Assembly: GCA_003665825.1 (NCBI GenBank)
Contig: QPFY01000002.1
Coordinates: 682,001 to 746,000, forward strand
Source: Microbotryum silenes-acaulis
Taxonomy: Eukaryota > Basidiomycota > Microbotryomycetes > Microbotryales > Microbotryaceae
Direction: 5' to 3'
DNA: 64,000 nucleotides
A program made the position numbers and the translations under genes. The notes beneath the pieces were generated by a model, which did no database searches, was not told the DNA's origin, and was given only the letters and a program-made list of their open reading frames with translations. Positions 47,401-59,259 of this stretch are shown here, in pieces (within the stretch, counting starts at the first letter, position 1; each line of letters begins with the position of its first letter).

Positions 47401-49358
47401 CGACCCGAGGCTTTCACCCCCTCATCTCGATATATTTCCTCGTACGGGAGAAGCAAGAACGCGAACGTATTTGGGGGCCGGGTGTCTTTGCTTCATCGAC
47501 TCTTTCGTTGACGGGTCCGCCACCACCTCTCGCGCCGGCCGTGGCCTACCAAGCCGGATCGGGTCCTGTTCCTCCCAGCCCGATTGTCGGCTCTTCGACC
47601 ATGTCCGCGCCTCCACCCATCGCGACTCCTCGAATGCCATTGACACCGCAGCCAAGGCAGCGTGCGACCGGAGACGCCTTCTCATCGCACACGTCGACCG
47701 CACCCCGAGAAGTAGCCTCGAACGACTACACACGACCGTCGTCGTCGACCACCGGAAGAATGCACAACTCGCGTTCTTCGTATCATCAAGATTCAGCGGT
47801 GCCTATAACGGGTTCCCCGAGGCCCTCTGGATCGTTCGGTGCACGACCCCAATCAACGCTCGAGCAGGCTTCTCCGACTCTCGCCCGAAAGTCGCACGGG
47901 CCCGTGGACGATGCGGCGTACTCGTCTGAGGCTCATCACGCGGACGATGTACCCCTTTCTTCGTCCCCAACGGGCAACTTTGCTCGGCGGTTCAGCTCCT
48001 TGCTCAGCCGATCGTCGTCGCCCTCGTCGAGTTCGAACGGTACCGATCCTAACTACAAGGCTCATCGGCAACGAGCGAGTGCCGGTGGTGGCTTTGCACA
48101 CAAAGTGAGTACCAAAACTGCCGTTGCCGCGCTGCCACAAGTGAACGAGACAACCCCTGTTTGCAACGGTGCGACCTTGAAGCCCAGTGGCTCCGACGTC
48201 CCCTTGGCTATCCCTTCCGAAGGGCAGGGTGTTCATCGCGCGAGTACAGTCGGCGAGTCCAGCCCTGGACGACACCAGAGAGGCGTGTCGATGGGCGCGA
48301 GTCCGGGGCACACCTCAACGGGGCAAATTGGCCGCCGTCCTCTGTCGGCATCGGGACCGCCTGCGGAGAAACAGTCTCCTGCTTCGCGAGCGGCGTCGGG
48401 ATCGATGACTGTCCCCGCCACCACCTCGGGTCTCGGTGCCAGCGTATCGGAGTTCGAGGCTGAGGAGCTCGCCGAGGTTCCTTCGTCGGGAGGCGAGGAG
48501 TCGGGTCATACGACCCACCAGGCGGTACAGACTGTTGGCTTCGTCGGGCGTACGGCGCAGGGCAACACCGACGTCGTCAAACCCGTGTGGGGTCTGTGGA
48601 GCGTCAACACGACCACAACCAAGTCCGTCGCTACTATACGTACGGATTTGATCCGCGTGTTGGATCGGCTAGGTGTGCAACGTCGTAACGTGAAGAGTGG
48701 GTTCGAGTGTGCACACGTCCCTTCCATCGACCTCTCGACCGTTGGTGGGTCCAAGGACAAGGATAAGCACCCCAAAGGGACGATCCGACGCCGCGCTTCG
48801 AGAATCTTGCTCGGCAAAGACAAGGACTCGGCTTCAGTCGCCGGCGAAGAAGAGTCCACGGCGTCTCTTTCACATATCTCCTCCCATGGACCGGGACAAA
48901 CGGGCGAACAAGAGCGACATCCGACCTCGTCCTCCTCGTTCGGTGCGGTCCACGATGCGCCTCAAGGCCCCTCGCAGTCGCCGACACCGGGGATTTCGGG
49001 CGGCGAGGCAAAATTCACGTCCTCGACCGGGGAGGGATCGAGCGTGTCGAACGAGATGATTGTCCGCTTCGAGGTCTTCATCGTGCGGATGCCGCTACTG
49101 CCTGGGATCAACGGGTTGCAATTCCGTCGTATCGTGCGTTCACGCTTCCCTTTTGCCTTGGTGTACTAAGAGGGTTTTGCTAACTATCTTCTTGCAATCA
49201 CACCAATCACACAGGGTGGGAACGCATGGCAGTATCAGATGCTAGCTCGCAGGGTCCTATCCGAACTGAAGGTGAGAGCGAGCTCTCGCCCATCTCAGGG
49301 TGAATCTCCCGTGAACCCGAGCTGACCATGTCGTGCCCCGATATTCAACCAGTTGTGA
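44437..49358 (+). CDS. KIN1: KIN1/PAR-1/MARK-type Ser/Thr protein kinase with KA1 domain
   Basis: Seven exons: 44437-45825, 45905-46141, 46222-46378, 46447-46749, 46822-49133, 49215-49271 and 49353-49358 (1486 aa). A disordered N-terminus precedes the kinase domain at about 438-723: glycine loop [16 protein letters not shown] lysine, a KIN1-type insert of about 50 residues, HRDLKIEN (catalytic loop), DFGLSNLY, activation loop [13 protein letters not shown] and [20 protein letters not shown]. The C-terminus is a KA1 domain (IRVLDRLGV..., then [18 protein letters not shown], ending [10 protein letters not shown]), which in this family binds acidic lipids and restrains the kinase. KIN1 kinases act in polarity, septation and exocytosis at the cortex. 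The last coding exon is TTG TGA only; reading through the final intron would instead end 18 codons later. Confidence 0.92.
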
Positions 49359-49740
49359 GATGCTCAACTTGAATGCTCGTAACGGATGTGTTGTCTTCAA
49401 CGTATATGCTGAACGACCCTCTTATGCAAAGCGGCCCGCGCGTGTTCTCCCGTATATACCTCATCTTTACGAATTTAACATTGTCAGCCATCAGCAAGCG
49501 ACTCTCACTTCCGCATAATCTCCTCTGTCTCTCGTTTCTGACATCTTTTCTTGTGTGTTTATAACGTATTCCGTGGCCCTGAAGTGGAATGCCACGAGCA
49601 AGTTTTTTCCCAATGACCAGGGTTCACATCGCAAAAACATCGCAAAACAGGGGAGATTACATGATTAAGCACTAAACGTGTCAGCGAGAATACAACAAGG
49701 TGTAATCAATTAGGTTCAAGAAGGTCGAACTGCTATACTT
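49359..49740. other. Intergenic region between convergent genes
   Basis: 3' flanks of KIN1 (+) and the single-pass membrane protein gene (-), A/T-richer than the neighbours. No coding evidence. Confidence 0.55.
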
Positions 49741-52376
49741 TCACCACCAGCTCCCATCGCCTCGTCTGACACCGCCGGCATTACCATGACCCATCCCCAA
49801 TCTCGGCGTTCCGGTCGATCGATCACTGTGAGAGCTCGACGGTCGGTTATCCATGTTCGCTCTCGCGACGGACCCTCTACTGCTACCGCTGCCATTCCCG
49901 GATCCACCGTTCGAAGACCCAGAGCTTCCGAAATGAACGGGCTGTTGGATCACCGTTGGCGTACCCAGCAATTCTTCATCCGAGGTATCGTCAATTCCGG
50001 ACTCTGCCCCACTCGGCGCCATGTCTGTTTGATACACATCGGTCGAATCACCCGTCTGATGCGTCCGGGCAGTAACGGCCGTTTGAGCCGTTTGAGCCGT
50101 TTGAGCCGTTTCGGCACGTTCGAAGGCTGGGGGCTGGAGGACGGGAGTGGAAAGGTATCCGAGGCCAGCTTGTTCCGTCCATGGTACGGCCGGTTGAGCT
50201 CCTTGCGCCGCTGTACCCCCGATGTTCGGGTCTTGACGGGCGAATGGATCGAACTCGTCCCTCGAGTCGTGACTCGTAAAGCTACCACGGTCGTCGCCAT
50301 AATCCTCTCCATAATACTCTTGATTGGTAGACGAGGAACGGTGGGCGAACGCTCCTGCGACGGGGATGATGGTCGGAGCAAAGGGGTCGTAATGCTGAGG
50401 CGAGTCGTAACGCTGCTGGAAGACGGGGGTGCCGGGATTGCTTCCTGACATCGAGGCGCTGAGAATCGATGGTGTCGCGACGGGCCGCATCTGACCAGGT
50501 TGGTAGTCGATCGCGGTGCCAGCGTAGTCCGAGATTCCGGTCATACTGGGTTGGCGCCCTTCGCCGAAACTGCTCGTCGTCGACGTGACTTGACCACGTC
50601 CTCGGCTAGAGCCTCCGACTCCGGCGGCGCGGACTCCACCGGCGATGACGTCTGTCAACGATCTCCGACCCCACTTTGATCGGGGCTCAACACCACTGTA
50701 AGCCACGCCAATCGCCGAGGGGCTTGTCCCGAAGCTGTCCTGGCTCGGATTGTTGCTGCTCGAACCACTTCTCGAGTTGAAAGTACCCGCTGCTGCGGCC
50801 GCCATCAACGCGGCAGCAGGAGGGGCTCCTGTCATCGCTCCGTCGTTGCCGCTACCACCCCATGAAGACTCGTTGCCTGCGGTCCCCGCCTTATCTCTGC
50901 TGTTGCGACGCTTCGTGCACAGGAACAATGCAATGGCGAGTAGTATCAGACCAAGAGGGACGAGCAGGGCAGGAAGTAGGATATCCCGCAGTCGGTGATT
51001 CGAGGATCTATATTTGCAAAGGACAAGTCGGGTCAGCTTCCGGGCGTCTCGGCATCAATCGCGGATTTGCATGCTTACGTAGACGCGGCTGTCGTTGGCC
51101 CAGAGGTTGCTGAAGCCGTCGAGGATGTCTCCAATACGCCCATTTTCGACGACGAGGTGGCTAAGGAGGTCGAAGTGATCGAAATGCTTGTTTGCGTCGC
51201 TGTCGATGCCAGAGCAGATGACGCTGCCGAAGCAGATGCTGCCGAAATCGATGAAAGTGCCGAGGTGGCGGCAGCCGTCGTCCCACCCGCGTCTCGGACC
51301 GAGATGCTTTCAGCTGCGGCGGAGAAGAGACTGGCCACGCTGGCAGCTTGCGCTCTACTTCTACTTGCACTTATTGAGGCTTCGGCTCTACTCCGACTCT
51401 CGACGCTTGCCGCAGCCTGACTGAAGGACGCAAAGACAAGAGAACGGAGCGACGACGATGCGGCCGAGTTGGCGGCCCGACGCGATGAGAGGGCTGCGGC
51501 CGCGCGAGAGAAGGCGTCGTCGACTGAAGAAGTGATCTGGGGAGGTGTAGCACGGATTCTTCGTGTTGAAACAGTTGTTATAGTGGCTCGACTCGGACGC
51601 CTATCTCTTGTCGTGGTTGTTGCCCTCTTCCCTAGCGGTTGACCTATTCGATCACCATCCTCCGTCGAAGCAACGATCACGGCATCGGCTTCTGCCCTCC
51701 GCTCAGCGTGGGTGCTAAGGATCGCAGGCTCATCAGGTGTAAGTTGATCCGTCGACTCGTGCTCGTTCCAAGGGAGGATGTCCTCGTCGAGCGTGTGTTG
51801 GTCCTCGTTGCCGTCCGCTTCCCCGGCTAGCCGCAACGATGACTCGCCTTCTTCAAACGGTGCGAAATGGGTATCCTCCTCCAGTTCAAAGTGAAGAGTA
51901 CGGGCGTACGGTTCAAGTTCCCCGACCTCGCCTCCATCGTCGTCGTCGTCCGTTTTACGCCGCCGTCTCGGTCCCGACTCGACCTCGTCGCCCTCGTCGC
52001 CCCTTTTCCGTCGCGCAGGGACGACGCGTCGTTTGATCGGCGACAACGGCACTCTCTTGGCATGAGGGGTTGAGCGGACGATGTGCGCGCGCTGTAGCCG
52101 TGATGCCGAGTTCGACGCCAGGGCACGAAAAGTTGGTAAAGTGGACGAAGAAGACGTGTTGGTGTCGTCGGATGTTTTGGCCTCGGGCACGTGTTGGAGC
52201 CTCGGAGGCCGTTGGACCGCCGCGGTAGCTCCGAAGAGGGTTCCCGACGAGTACGCTCTGGCAGTCGGGGCCTTGATAGAGGAGCTCAGGAACGGGTCAT
52301 CGATACCTGCGGCGATACCAGGGGTGTTGCGTGGTCGTGCAGCACCTTCACCCTTCTGCGCGACCCGGCGACGCAT
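49741..52376 (-). CDS. Single-pass membrane protein with Ser/Ala-rich and Gly/Ser-rich flanks
   Basis: Exons 52376-51079 and 51007-49741 (854 aa) join through ASTSSNHRLRDILL. A strong transmembrane helix lies at about residues 440-465 (ILLPALLVPLGLILLAIALF), followed by the stop-transfer CTKRRNSRDK. Before it is a coil-prone Ser/Ala/Arg stretch (SRSRAEASISASRSRAQAAS) and a Ser/Thr-rich segment. The N-terminal 150 residues are basic (RRVVPARRKRG, PRRRRKTDDDDD), with no signal peptide seen. The C-terminal part is disordered, with an AQT repeat (50083-50115). The layout is reminiscent of fungal surface sensors or Skg6/Axl2-like anchors, but no domain is recognised. An upstream exon with a signal peptide could be missing. 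Function unknown. Confidence 0.6.
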
Positions 52377-53441
52377 TCCGCGCAGCAGTTGAGGACGCGG
52401 CGCGCGAGGAGCGGTGCGTGCGCGTGGTAGATTGAGATCGACCGACTGACACGCTACGGCGCCGTCGAAATCGAGGTGATGGGAGGATTCGCAAAGCTTG
52501 GGCAGGCCAGCTGATCTTGACGTGGTCTGCTTGACGTGGTGTACCAGGTTTAAAGGAGCGTTGGGTGTCTTGTATAGCGATGTGACAAAGGGCGTTCACG
52601 CGAGCGGGAGGCGCGTTTGCGAATAGGCGTGCAGTTGGGCCGTCGCGCGCACCCGAGTGTTGCGCTGAGCCGCCGGGTACATCGAGGAACGGCATCAGTG
52701 TCAAGTCCTCGACGGCCAGGGCATGGGGATGCAGCCAGCCAAGAAGGGGTGTTCTCACCTTGCCAAGATGTTCTGCTTCCACTATGCTTGATCAATAAAT
52801 ACTGCCGCACTCGGAGTACCTCCGCGAAGTCGTGCACCTCAATCCAACACCTGCCTTCCAGGTGCGCAACCGTGCTAGATGCGACCGGTCGAGTGTCGCC
52901 GGCGAATATCTCGCTACCGGAGCTGGAGAAGGTCGCAAGGTCGAACGAGCACTTGAAGAAGCCTCTGATTGCCTGGACTGGTTGATGAGAAACCGTAATC
53001 CCCTGAAGCGGAGGCCGTCTTCTGGTTCGGGAGTGGAGCCGCGCGAGAGCGCCGACCACCGGAGACGCTCGTTCAACGAATTTCTACTGGCAGCTACTGG
53101 CCAACCAAAAGACTAATTGCCGAGTTGCGAAAGCTGGTCTCGCTTTCATTTAGAACTGGTTGCCTGCACCTGCCTAAATGCAGCCATTTCCATCACCGAT
53201 GCCCACTGCGATGTTTATAACATTAAAAATTAAATTATTCTCAATTGTAAGGGTTGACGCACTGCTTACCACTTATCAAGCACCTCCAACGGTGGGGCGA
53301 ACCAAGGCAAAAATTCACAAAGTCGGTGGCAGACGACCTCAGCCGACTTCAGCCGACCCGCGCGAGATGGACCGACCACCTGGGGCGTCCAACTGGCTAG
53401 GTTTGGCCCTCCGCCCACCTTATCCAATCAGGAACCAAGCC
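52377..53441. other. Divergent intergenic region
   Basis: This lies between the membrane protein gene (-) and the NAT9-like gene (+) and presumably holds both promoters. A minus-strand frame at 52782-52348 has no domain. A/T-rich sequence lies around 53215-53245. Confidence 0.45.
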
Positions 53442-54440
53442 ATGCTCGAGAACCAAAGCACAGCTCTGCTAGGACCTCGCGTGATTCTTGTACCCTATCG
53501 GTCCGTCCCACATGGCCCTCTGGACGAAGCTATGTTCATCCTGCTGACCCAGCTTGCTCGACGGATGACGTATGACAGGAGACACCACGTTCCACGCTAC
53601 CACGAGTGGATGTCCGATCCAGCCGTACGCGAGGCGACAGCATCCGAACCATTGACGTTGGAGGAAGAGTTCGCAATGCAAGGTCATTCGAATCGGCAAA
53701 CTCACACGCCAGGTGCTGTGATTCTGAGCTTTGGCTGGGCTAGAACTGAATTCGGCCACCTTCGTGGTGCAGTGTCCTTCTGCAGAGTCGTGGAGAGTCG
53801 ACCAAGATAGTGAGCACACGGCGAACATCCAAGCGTAGAGTAGGAAGGATCAACCACCTGGCCACTCACTGCTTGATCTTTGCCAACAGAGATGACCTTC
53901 ATCGTGCTCGCCCAGACAGAACCCACACCTCTTGACGCCTCAGCCACCATAGACGAGCTCCGAAACCATGACGCATCGAATGCGATGATTGGAGATATCA
54001 ACGTGTTCCTCTCGACAATGTACACATCCGACGATGAGGAGGGAGCCCACCTTGAATCGAGCTCGAATCCTCGGGCTCGGGAGCAACATCCTTTGCCTAC
54101 CGCACGGCGGCAGTGCGAGGTGGAGATCATGATCCCAATGGCATCGAACCAACGCAAAGGATATGCGTTCGAGGCGCTTTGCATCTTTCTGCCTTACGTT
54201 TCCCATGTGCTCGGTATTCCCTCGAACAGTTTTTTTGCGCGGATAGGGGCGACCAACTCGGCGAGCTTGGACTTGTTCGAGCACAAGTTGGGCTTCGAGA
54301 GGGGTAAAACAAGCGTATTCGACGAAGTAGAAATGACTTGTTCACACGACGAGTGGACCTTTCCCAAGGTGCCGACGGTGTCTCTAGAGTATCCGGCGCC
54401 ACCATCATCTATTTTGTCCCACCATGCATACCATGGCTGA
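53442..54440 (+). CDS. NAT9: GNAT N-acetyltransferase, NAT9-like
   Basis: Exons 53442-53500, 53579-53682, 53786-53809 and 53890-54440 (245 aa, phases consistent). The joined N-terminus reads VILVPYRRHHVPRYHEWMSD, then TASEPLTLEEEFAMQ, then ESWRVDQDKMTFIVL, the conserved NAT9 opening. The acetyl-CoA-binding part reads VEIMIPMASNQRKGYAFEAL (R/Q-x-x-G-x-A loop), and ARIGATNSASLDLFEHKLGF closes the GNAT fold. The segment between is acidic. NAT9 proteins are acetyltransferases whose substrate is debated (tubulin in metazoans). The 24-nt third exon is supported by phase at both ends. Confidence 0.87.
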
Positions 54441-54555
54441 TGGGCAGCATAAGCGCCATTCTAGTGGTCGTGTTACAACATACTCAAATAATGAAATACA
54501 AGGCCAGTGGAAGAGTGACCGTTGAAGGACAGCGCTGCCGCACCCCTCACTGCGG

Positions 54556-57500
54556 TCATCGAGTTTCGCTGATGGTGTTGTCGGAATCGTTCGAGACACC
54601 ACCTTCGTTGGAGTCACTCTTATGGGCAAGCTCGCTCGATTCATCTTCACGCCGTGAAAGTGGTTCTGTCGGGGGCTTGGTGTATTCAAATCCATAAGCC
54701 TCGCCGCCCGAGTTCTCTCGCCCCGATTCGTGACGCACGCGCTCCGTTCGAGCTTCATCCGTTTCCGGTTCGACCGTCTCAAGCCCGCCCTCCCCTCCAG
54801 GACCGTCTTCGTCGCGACCGGAACTGGCGTAACTACTGCGCGAACCACGACGCGCGGAGCAACCATCGCCACGCGTCGATCCTGTTTCGGCCGTCTTGAT
54901 CTCGGACGGCAAAAGAATGGATCGATCGATAGCTATACACAGGTACAGCAATACAAGAGGTCAGCAATTGAGATACGCAAGCGTAGCGCCATCACAACTC
55001 ACCGACAGGAAGACCACGATGACGACCTCGAAACATGACGGCGCACAGGACGAGCTTTGAGAGCGTTCGAAGAATTCCCGACAAGGAGGTGTTCTTGCGC
55101 GAAGTGCCGAGAGATAGGCCGACAGTACCGTATGCAGAGGCGACCTCGAACATGATGGTGAAGATCGTGACCTCGGGGTACTCCGAATCTCCAATCAGGC
55201 GGCGCTCGATGATGCAAATGAGCCACACGGCGAGCACCAGCCACCACATGTCGAAAGCGAGCTGCTTTCGAGCATGGTACGAGATGTACTGTGAAGCCGA
55301 GTGCGACTTTTCGAAGCGAGCTTCGACATCGTCTTCATCCTCTTCCTCCTCGAAAACGCCCATAGATTTCTCTTCGTACACGTTCGTGCTGCGAATCGAG
55401 ACGGCGATGGGGTAGACGGCGACGTACATCATGACGACGTAGAGGAGTTGCAGAGCGGGAGCGACGGCTGAGAGCGTGACGATGGCAAACCCGGCAGCCC
55501 GCACGGCGAAAGCTTGCAAGAGACCATCAATGATACGAATGCCCACCGGCAACCGTTCGATCTCCGTATTTCCAATGTCGAGCACGATGAACGAGATCCA
55601 GTCGATGGAGTTGAGGATAACGAGCACAAAGACAAGGAACCAAGTCTGATGGGACGGGAAGAGGTAGATATAGCACCGACGAGGGTGGTCCAGCAAGAAT
55701 TGGAGGGTTTCACGGGTTCTTGAACGTCGCGGAACGAGTTTGAAGATGATCCAGATACAAATGCGTAAGAAGACAGGGTAGGCAGTATTGCCGCCCAGAA
55801 TGAGGATACTCATGACGACAATGAGCAGGTAGGCTTGTTGGAAAGGGACCATCGAGGCATCAACCAGACTTTTGGCGATGAAAGGGGCGGGTTAGCGTGG
55901 TGATCCCGCAGGCGAAGGCGAGGTGGGACACTGGGAGCTCACCTCATGCCATTGTTGCTGAATGCGGACCAAACTTGGAAGAAGACAAACCACGTTGGTG
56001 ACACGGCCCACTGTGGATCCTCGAGGACAGGCCGGTACCTCTCTGAATACGTCAACCACGGTGCAAGCACGAGGACGGCAATAAGCTGCAGTCCAATCCA
56101 GTAGGCGAAAACGATCCGCAGCAAGAGTTGTAGGGCGCGATACTCGACACCTCCAAGCTCCTCTTGCTGCGCAGACGTGAGTCCTCGGAACTTTGAGTTG
56201 CGACCCACCACCGCGTCGAAAGAAATGTAGGACACTGGCTTGAGATTCTGCGTATCGGTAGGTGGGCCAAGTCCCGAGTGCACCGAAGCCAACGTTTGGG
56301 TCGGGGGTAGCGTCAAATTCCGTTCCACGACGGTGTTGAAGACGGGGATGCGCTTGCGCGCATAGTCAGCCGCCACCACGATGGGGTTGGGGAACCCACC
56401 GAAGCCTGTGTTGAGCGCGTCGGGTGCGTTCGTGCCGGTGCGGGTCAACGTGCGAGCTTCGATGTCGCGAAGGTTGCCTTGCGACTGCCGTCGACGGACA
56501 TCCACATCTTGAGCTCCTGTCCGTGTACGTCGCATCCTTAGGTTCGAATCGCCGTTGTCTCGAAACTCGATTGTTCGAGACCGCGGAAAGTCTGGTGAGG
56601 CCGGCGACGTCAGAGAGCCATGGCGGTGGTCGTGCTCATGGTGAGTGTCCAAAGTCTTCACTCTGGGGAGGCCAACACTCTGGTACGTAGGTGAGAGAGA
56701 AGCAGGAGCATGCGCAGTAGGGTCGCTGGTACGACGAACGTGGCGATGACTTCGGTCCGGCTTGGTCGAATCATCTATGTGTATCGCGGTGGTGTGAGGT
56801 GCTGAAGACGCCACAGGTTCTTCGGCGGCCTCTGGTTCGGCGGTTATGACCCCACCAAACTCCCCCGCCTTGATGGTTCCCCCGGCTTGGGTCGTGGTCG
56901 CGAGTTCCTCGGCTGCCTTCGCTTCGTCGCTGAGCCACCCCGTGACGTTCATCTGGTTGACGCGCACAGGCACATCGACGCGTGTGATCATGTCGGTGCG
57001 CAGCGGGCCTTTCTTCTTCTTCTTCTTCTTATTAGCACCGCCTTCCTTCTTTTCTTCCCTGGTCCATATCGGACTCGAGCCTGCTGGAGAGTGAGTCGCA
57101 AACTCGATATCGCTGGCTCGTAGATGGGTGGGGAAGGGTCGGAACGAACGCCCTTCCAATTGTGCTTCCTCGGCGCCTACGCGGTTGACTCGCTGACGGG
57201 CCGCAGGGTCATGCTCGACCATGTATTCGAACTTGCGTCGAAAGAAAGATCTGTAAGGATAGTGGAACAGGAGGACCATTGCGGGCAATCAAACGTCAGC
57301 CAACGGAGAGCCTGCATGCGGTGGCGAAGCGACTTACAGGCGAATGACGATCGTTACCAGCGAGACGAATACGGTAGAGCCGACACACATGTTGATCTAC
57401 GATACATTGAGAATGATGGTGCTGGTCAATTGCCCGGCCGTGGGGGCGCCGAACAATCGTAGCAGGGTCGGGGCTTACGAAGAGCTACAAACGAAGCAAG

Positions 57501-58090
57501 ATGTGGCAGTCCCGAGCGAGAGCACGCAGCGACACATTAGCGGCTCGTGGCGGGAGTATGTGAACAAGTAACGCGTTTGGTGTAGCTCACGATTGTCTGC
57601 TGCCACCTCGTCATGGGTCCTAAGAGGGCCGAGTTGAGTCCCGTAACGGTCGACGCCGAGACGGTCATGAAGAGCGCGTCGATGTAGGCCACCTTTGTCG
57701 CGCCATTCGAGGCATAAAAAATGCCCGACGAGACTAGTGGCATGAAGAGGAAGAAAAGCATGTGGACCTTTGAAAATACGGAAACGACTTTGATATCAGC
57801 CACGTTTGCAACACCGAGCTAGTGCACCGGGGCGACACCGACGGTCGCCGTGGACGAGGACGAACGAGACTCACGCTGCGGACACGGTGGGAACGCCAGG
57901 ATCGGGATTTCATGGCCCAGCACGGTACGACACGCGCGTCGAGATGTAAAAGTACGAGTGTTGCAAGATGACTGCAGAGTCAGTAAATGCGCCAGGCGAC
58001 CATAGCTTGCGCCGTGCTGGCCGGGCTGCGGTTGCGCTTACCGGTAGAAGTTGAGGTGTCGAGCTGCCAGAATCGAGATCTCGGTCGCAT
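54556..58090 (-). CDS. TRK1: Trk-type high-affinity potassium transporter (5' end unresolved)
   Basis: Secure exons: 57767-57591, 57396-57338, 57250-55943, 55868-55003 and 54932-54556 (928 aa encoded, all in phase). Pore-region blocks are seen: HMLFFLFMPLVSSGIFYASN, ALFMTVSASTVTGLN, VFVSLVTIVIRLSFFRRKFE, VWSAFSNNGMSLVDASMVPF, FAVRAAGFAIVTLSAVAPAL, EVASAYGTVGLSLG and MFRGRHRGLPVAIDRSILLP. A long hydrophilic loop of about 230 residues separates the first and second pore regions, as usual in fungal Trk. Acidic and Arg-rich C-terminus. Upstream, 58090-58042 can read ARHLNFYR, which matches the fungal LNF...H motif, but splicing it to 57767 puts VHMLFF out of frame. An extra exon, a sequence error or a start at ATG 57803 are the options. 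The transporter drives K+ uptake at the plasma membrane. Confidence 0.88.
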
Positions 58091-59259
58091 CAGCCCGCAC
58101 TACACATCACGCGCGAGAGGCGACAGCAGACTCACACATCCATTCTGATAGACCGGACAAAGACGCCGACTTTTTGAACAGCGAGGGCACGTGTGGCGCG
58201 GTGCTGGGGTGTCGAGCGAGGCTCAGCGACCGCGACTGTTTCACCATCGCGCGGACGGCTGTCGGGTTGGAACCAGAAACGGAACACCCCGACGTGTGTC
58301 CGGTCAAGGCAACGCTACTGAGGCGGCACACACGGCCCTGCCCAAACGAGCAGGCGGAACCTCTCTTCGAACGTGGCTGGACGAACGGGGCGGAGAAGGT
58401 TCGGGTCGGTTCACCGTCGGGGAGAGTGTTTCGTGGAAAGAGCGAAGCGACGAGAGCCGGCGACGGCGTCGGGCCCAACCGATCGCCCTGCCACTGCCCT
58501 GCCCATCAATGAAGATAACTGAGACATCGCATCGATCGGCCTTGATTCCACGACGCGTAACAGGACCATTGTTTCTCTACATTGCACTGGGCGAAACCCC
58601 ACTAGTTTTGGCTCTGCACACGCGGCCTCTGGCTCGGTAAAATCTACTTTTATCTCGGCTCGCTGGTCCGATTCGCCCCAGTCCAACAAAGCCCATTGCG
58701 CCAGTACGACAAACGACCTAGACAGGAGGCCAACTGCACGTTTCGACCTGGAGGCTCCAGCGGCGAGGAGTCAGCAGGATGTTGGGAGGTGAAGGGTCCC
58801 GCAAGCTTGGCAGTATGCGAAAATCGCAAAATGTCCGGGGCATCTGTGTTATACTTGCAACAAAGACGGTTCAATACAGAATGGCGCCTAGTCGTCCCGG
58901 GCTGACAGGCTCGCCGCTCCGGCTTCGTGGCAATTCATGGAGTAGCTCCTTTTTGAACAAGCGCGCGTGGCTTACTGACACCGCCCCCTACGCGCTGTTA
59001 GTGACTTCCACGGACCGTTTCAGTCGCATTTGCCGCCTACCCCTGGGAAGCGGCTCGCGTCCCTTCTTCGCTTCTTCCTCGCCACTTCTCTCTCAAGCTC
59101 GCAGTAGGCCGTCTCACCTGCATCGACCGTGGTCGTACGTCGCTCGTTCAACTCATCCGTCCTTTGCTCTCCTTGCCCCTCCTGCTCTTCGCTCCCGTCG
59201 TAGTCGTGACCTCCGTATCATCGATCAACAAAGGCTCGTGCCCCTTTCGCCTCCTAAGG
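58091..59259. other. Divergent intergenic region TRK / CFEM gene
   Basis: Contains G/C-rich frames on both strands with no domain and probably both promoters. C/T-rich sequence at 59050-59200 is typical of a fungal leader before the CFEM start. Confidence 0.45.
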
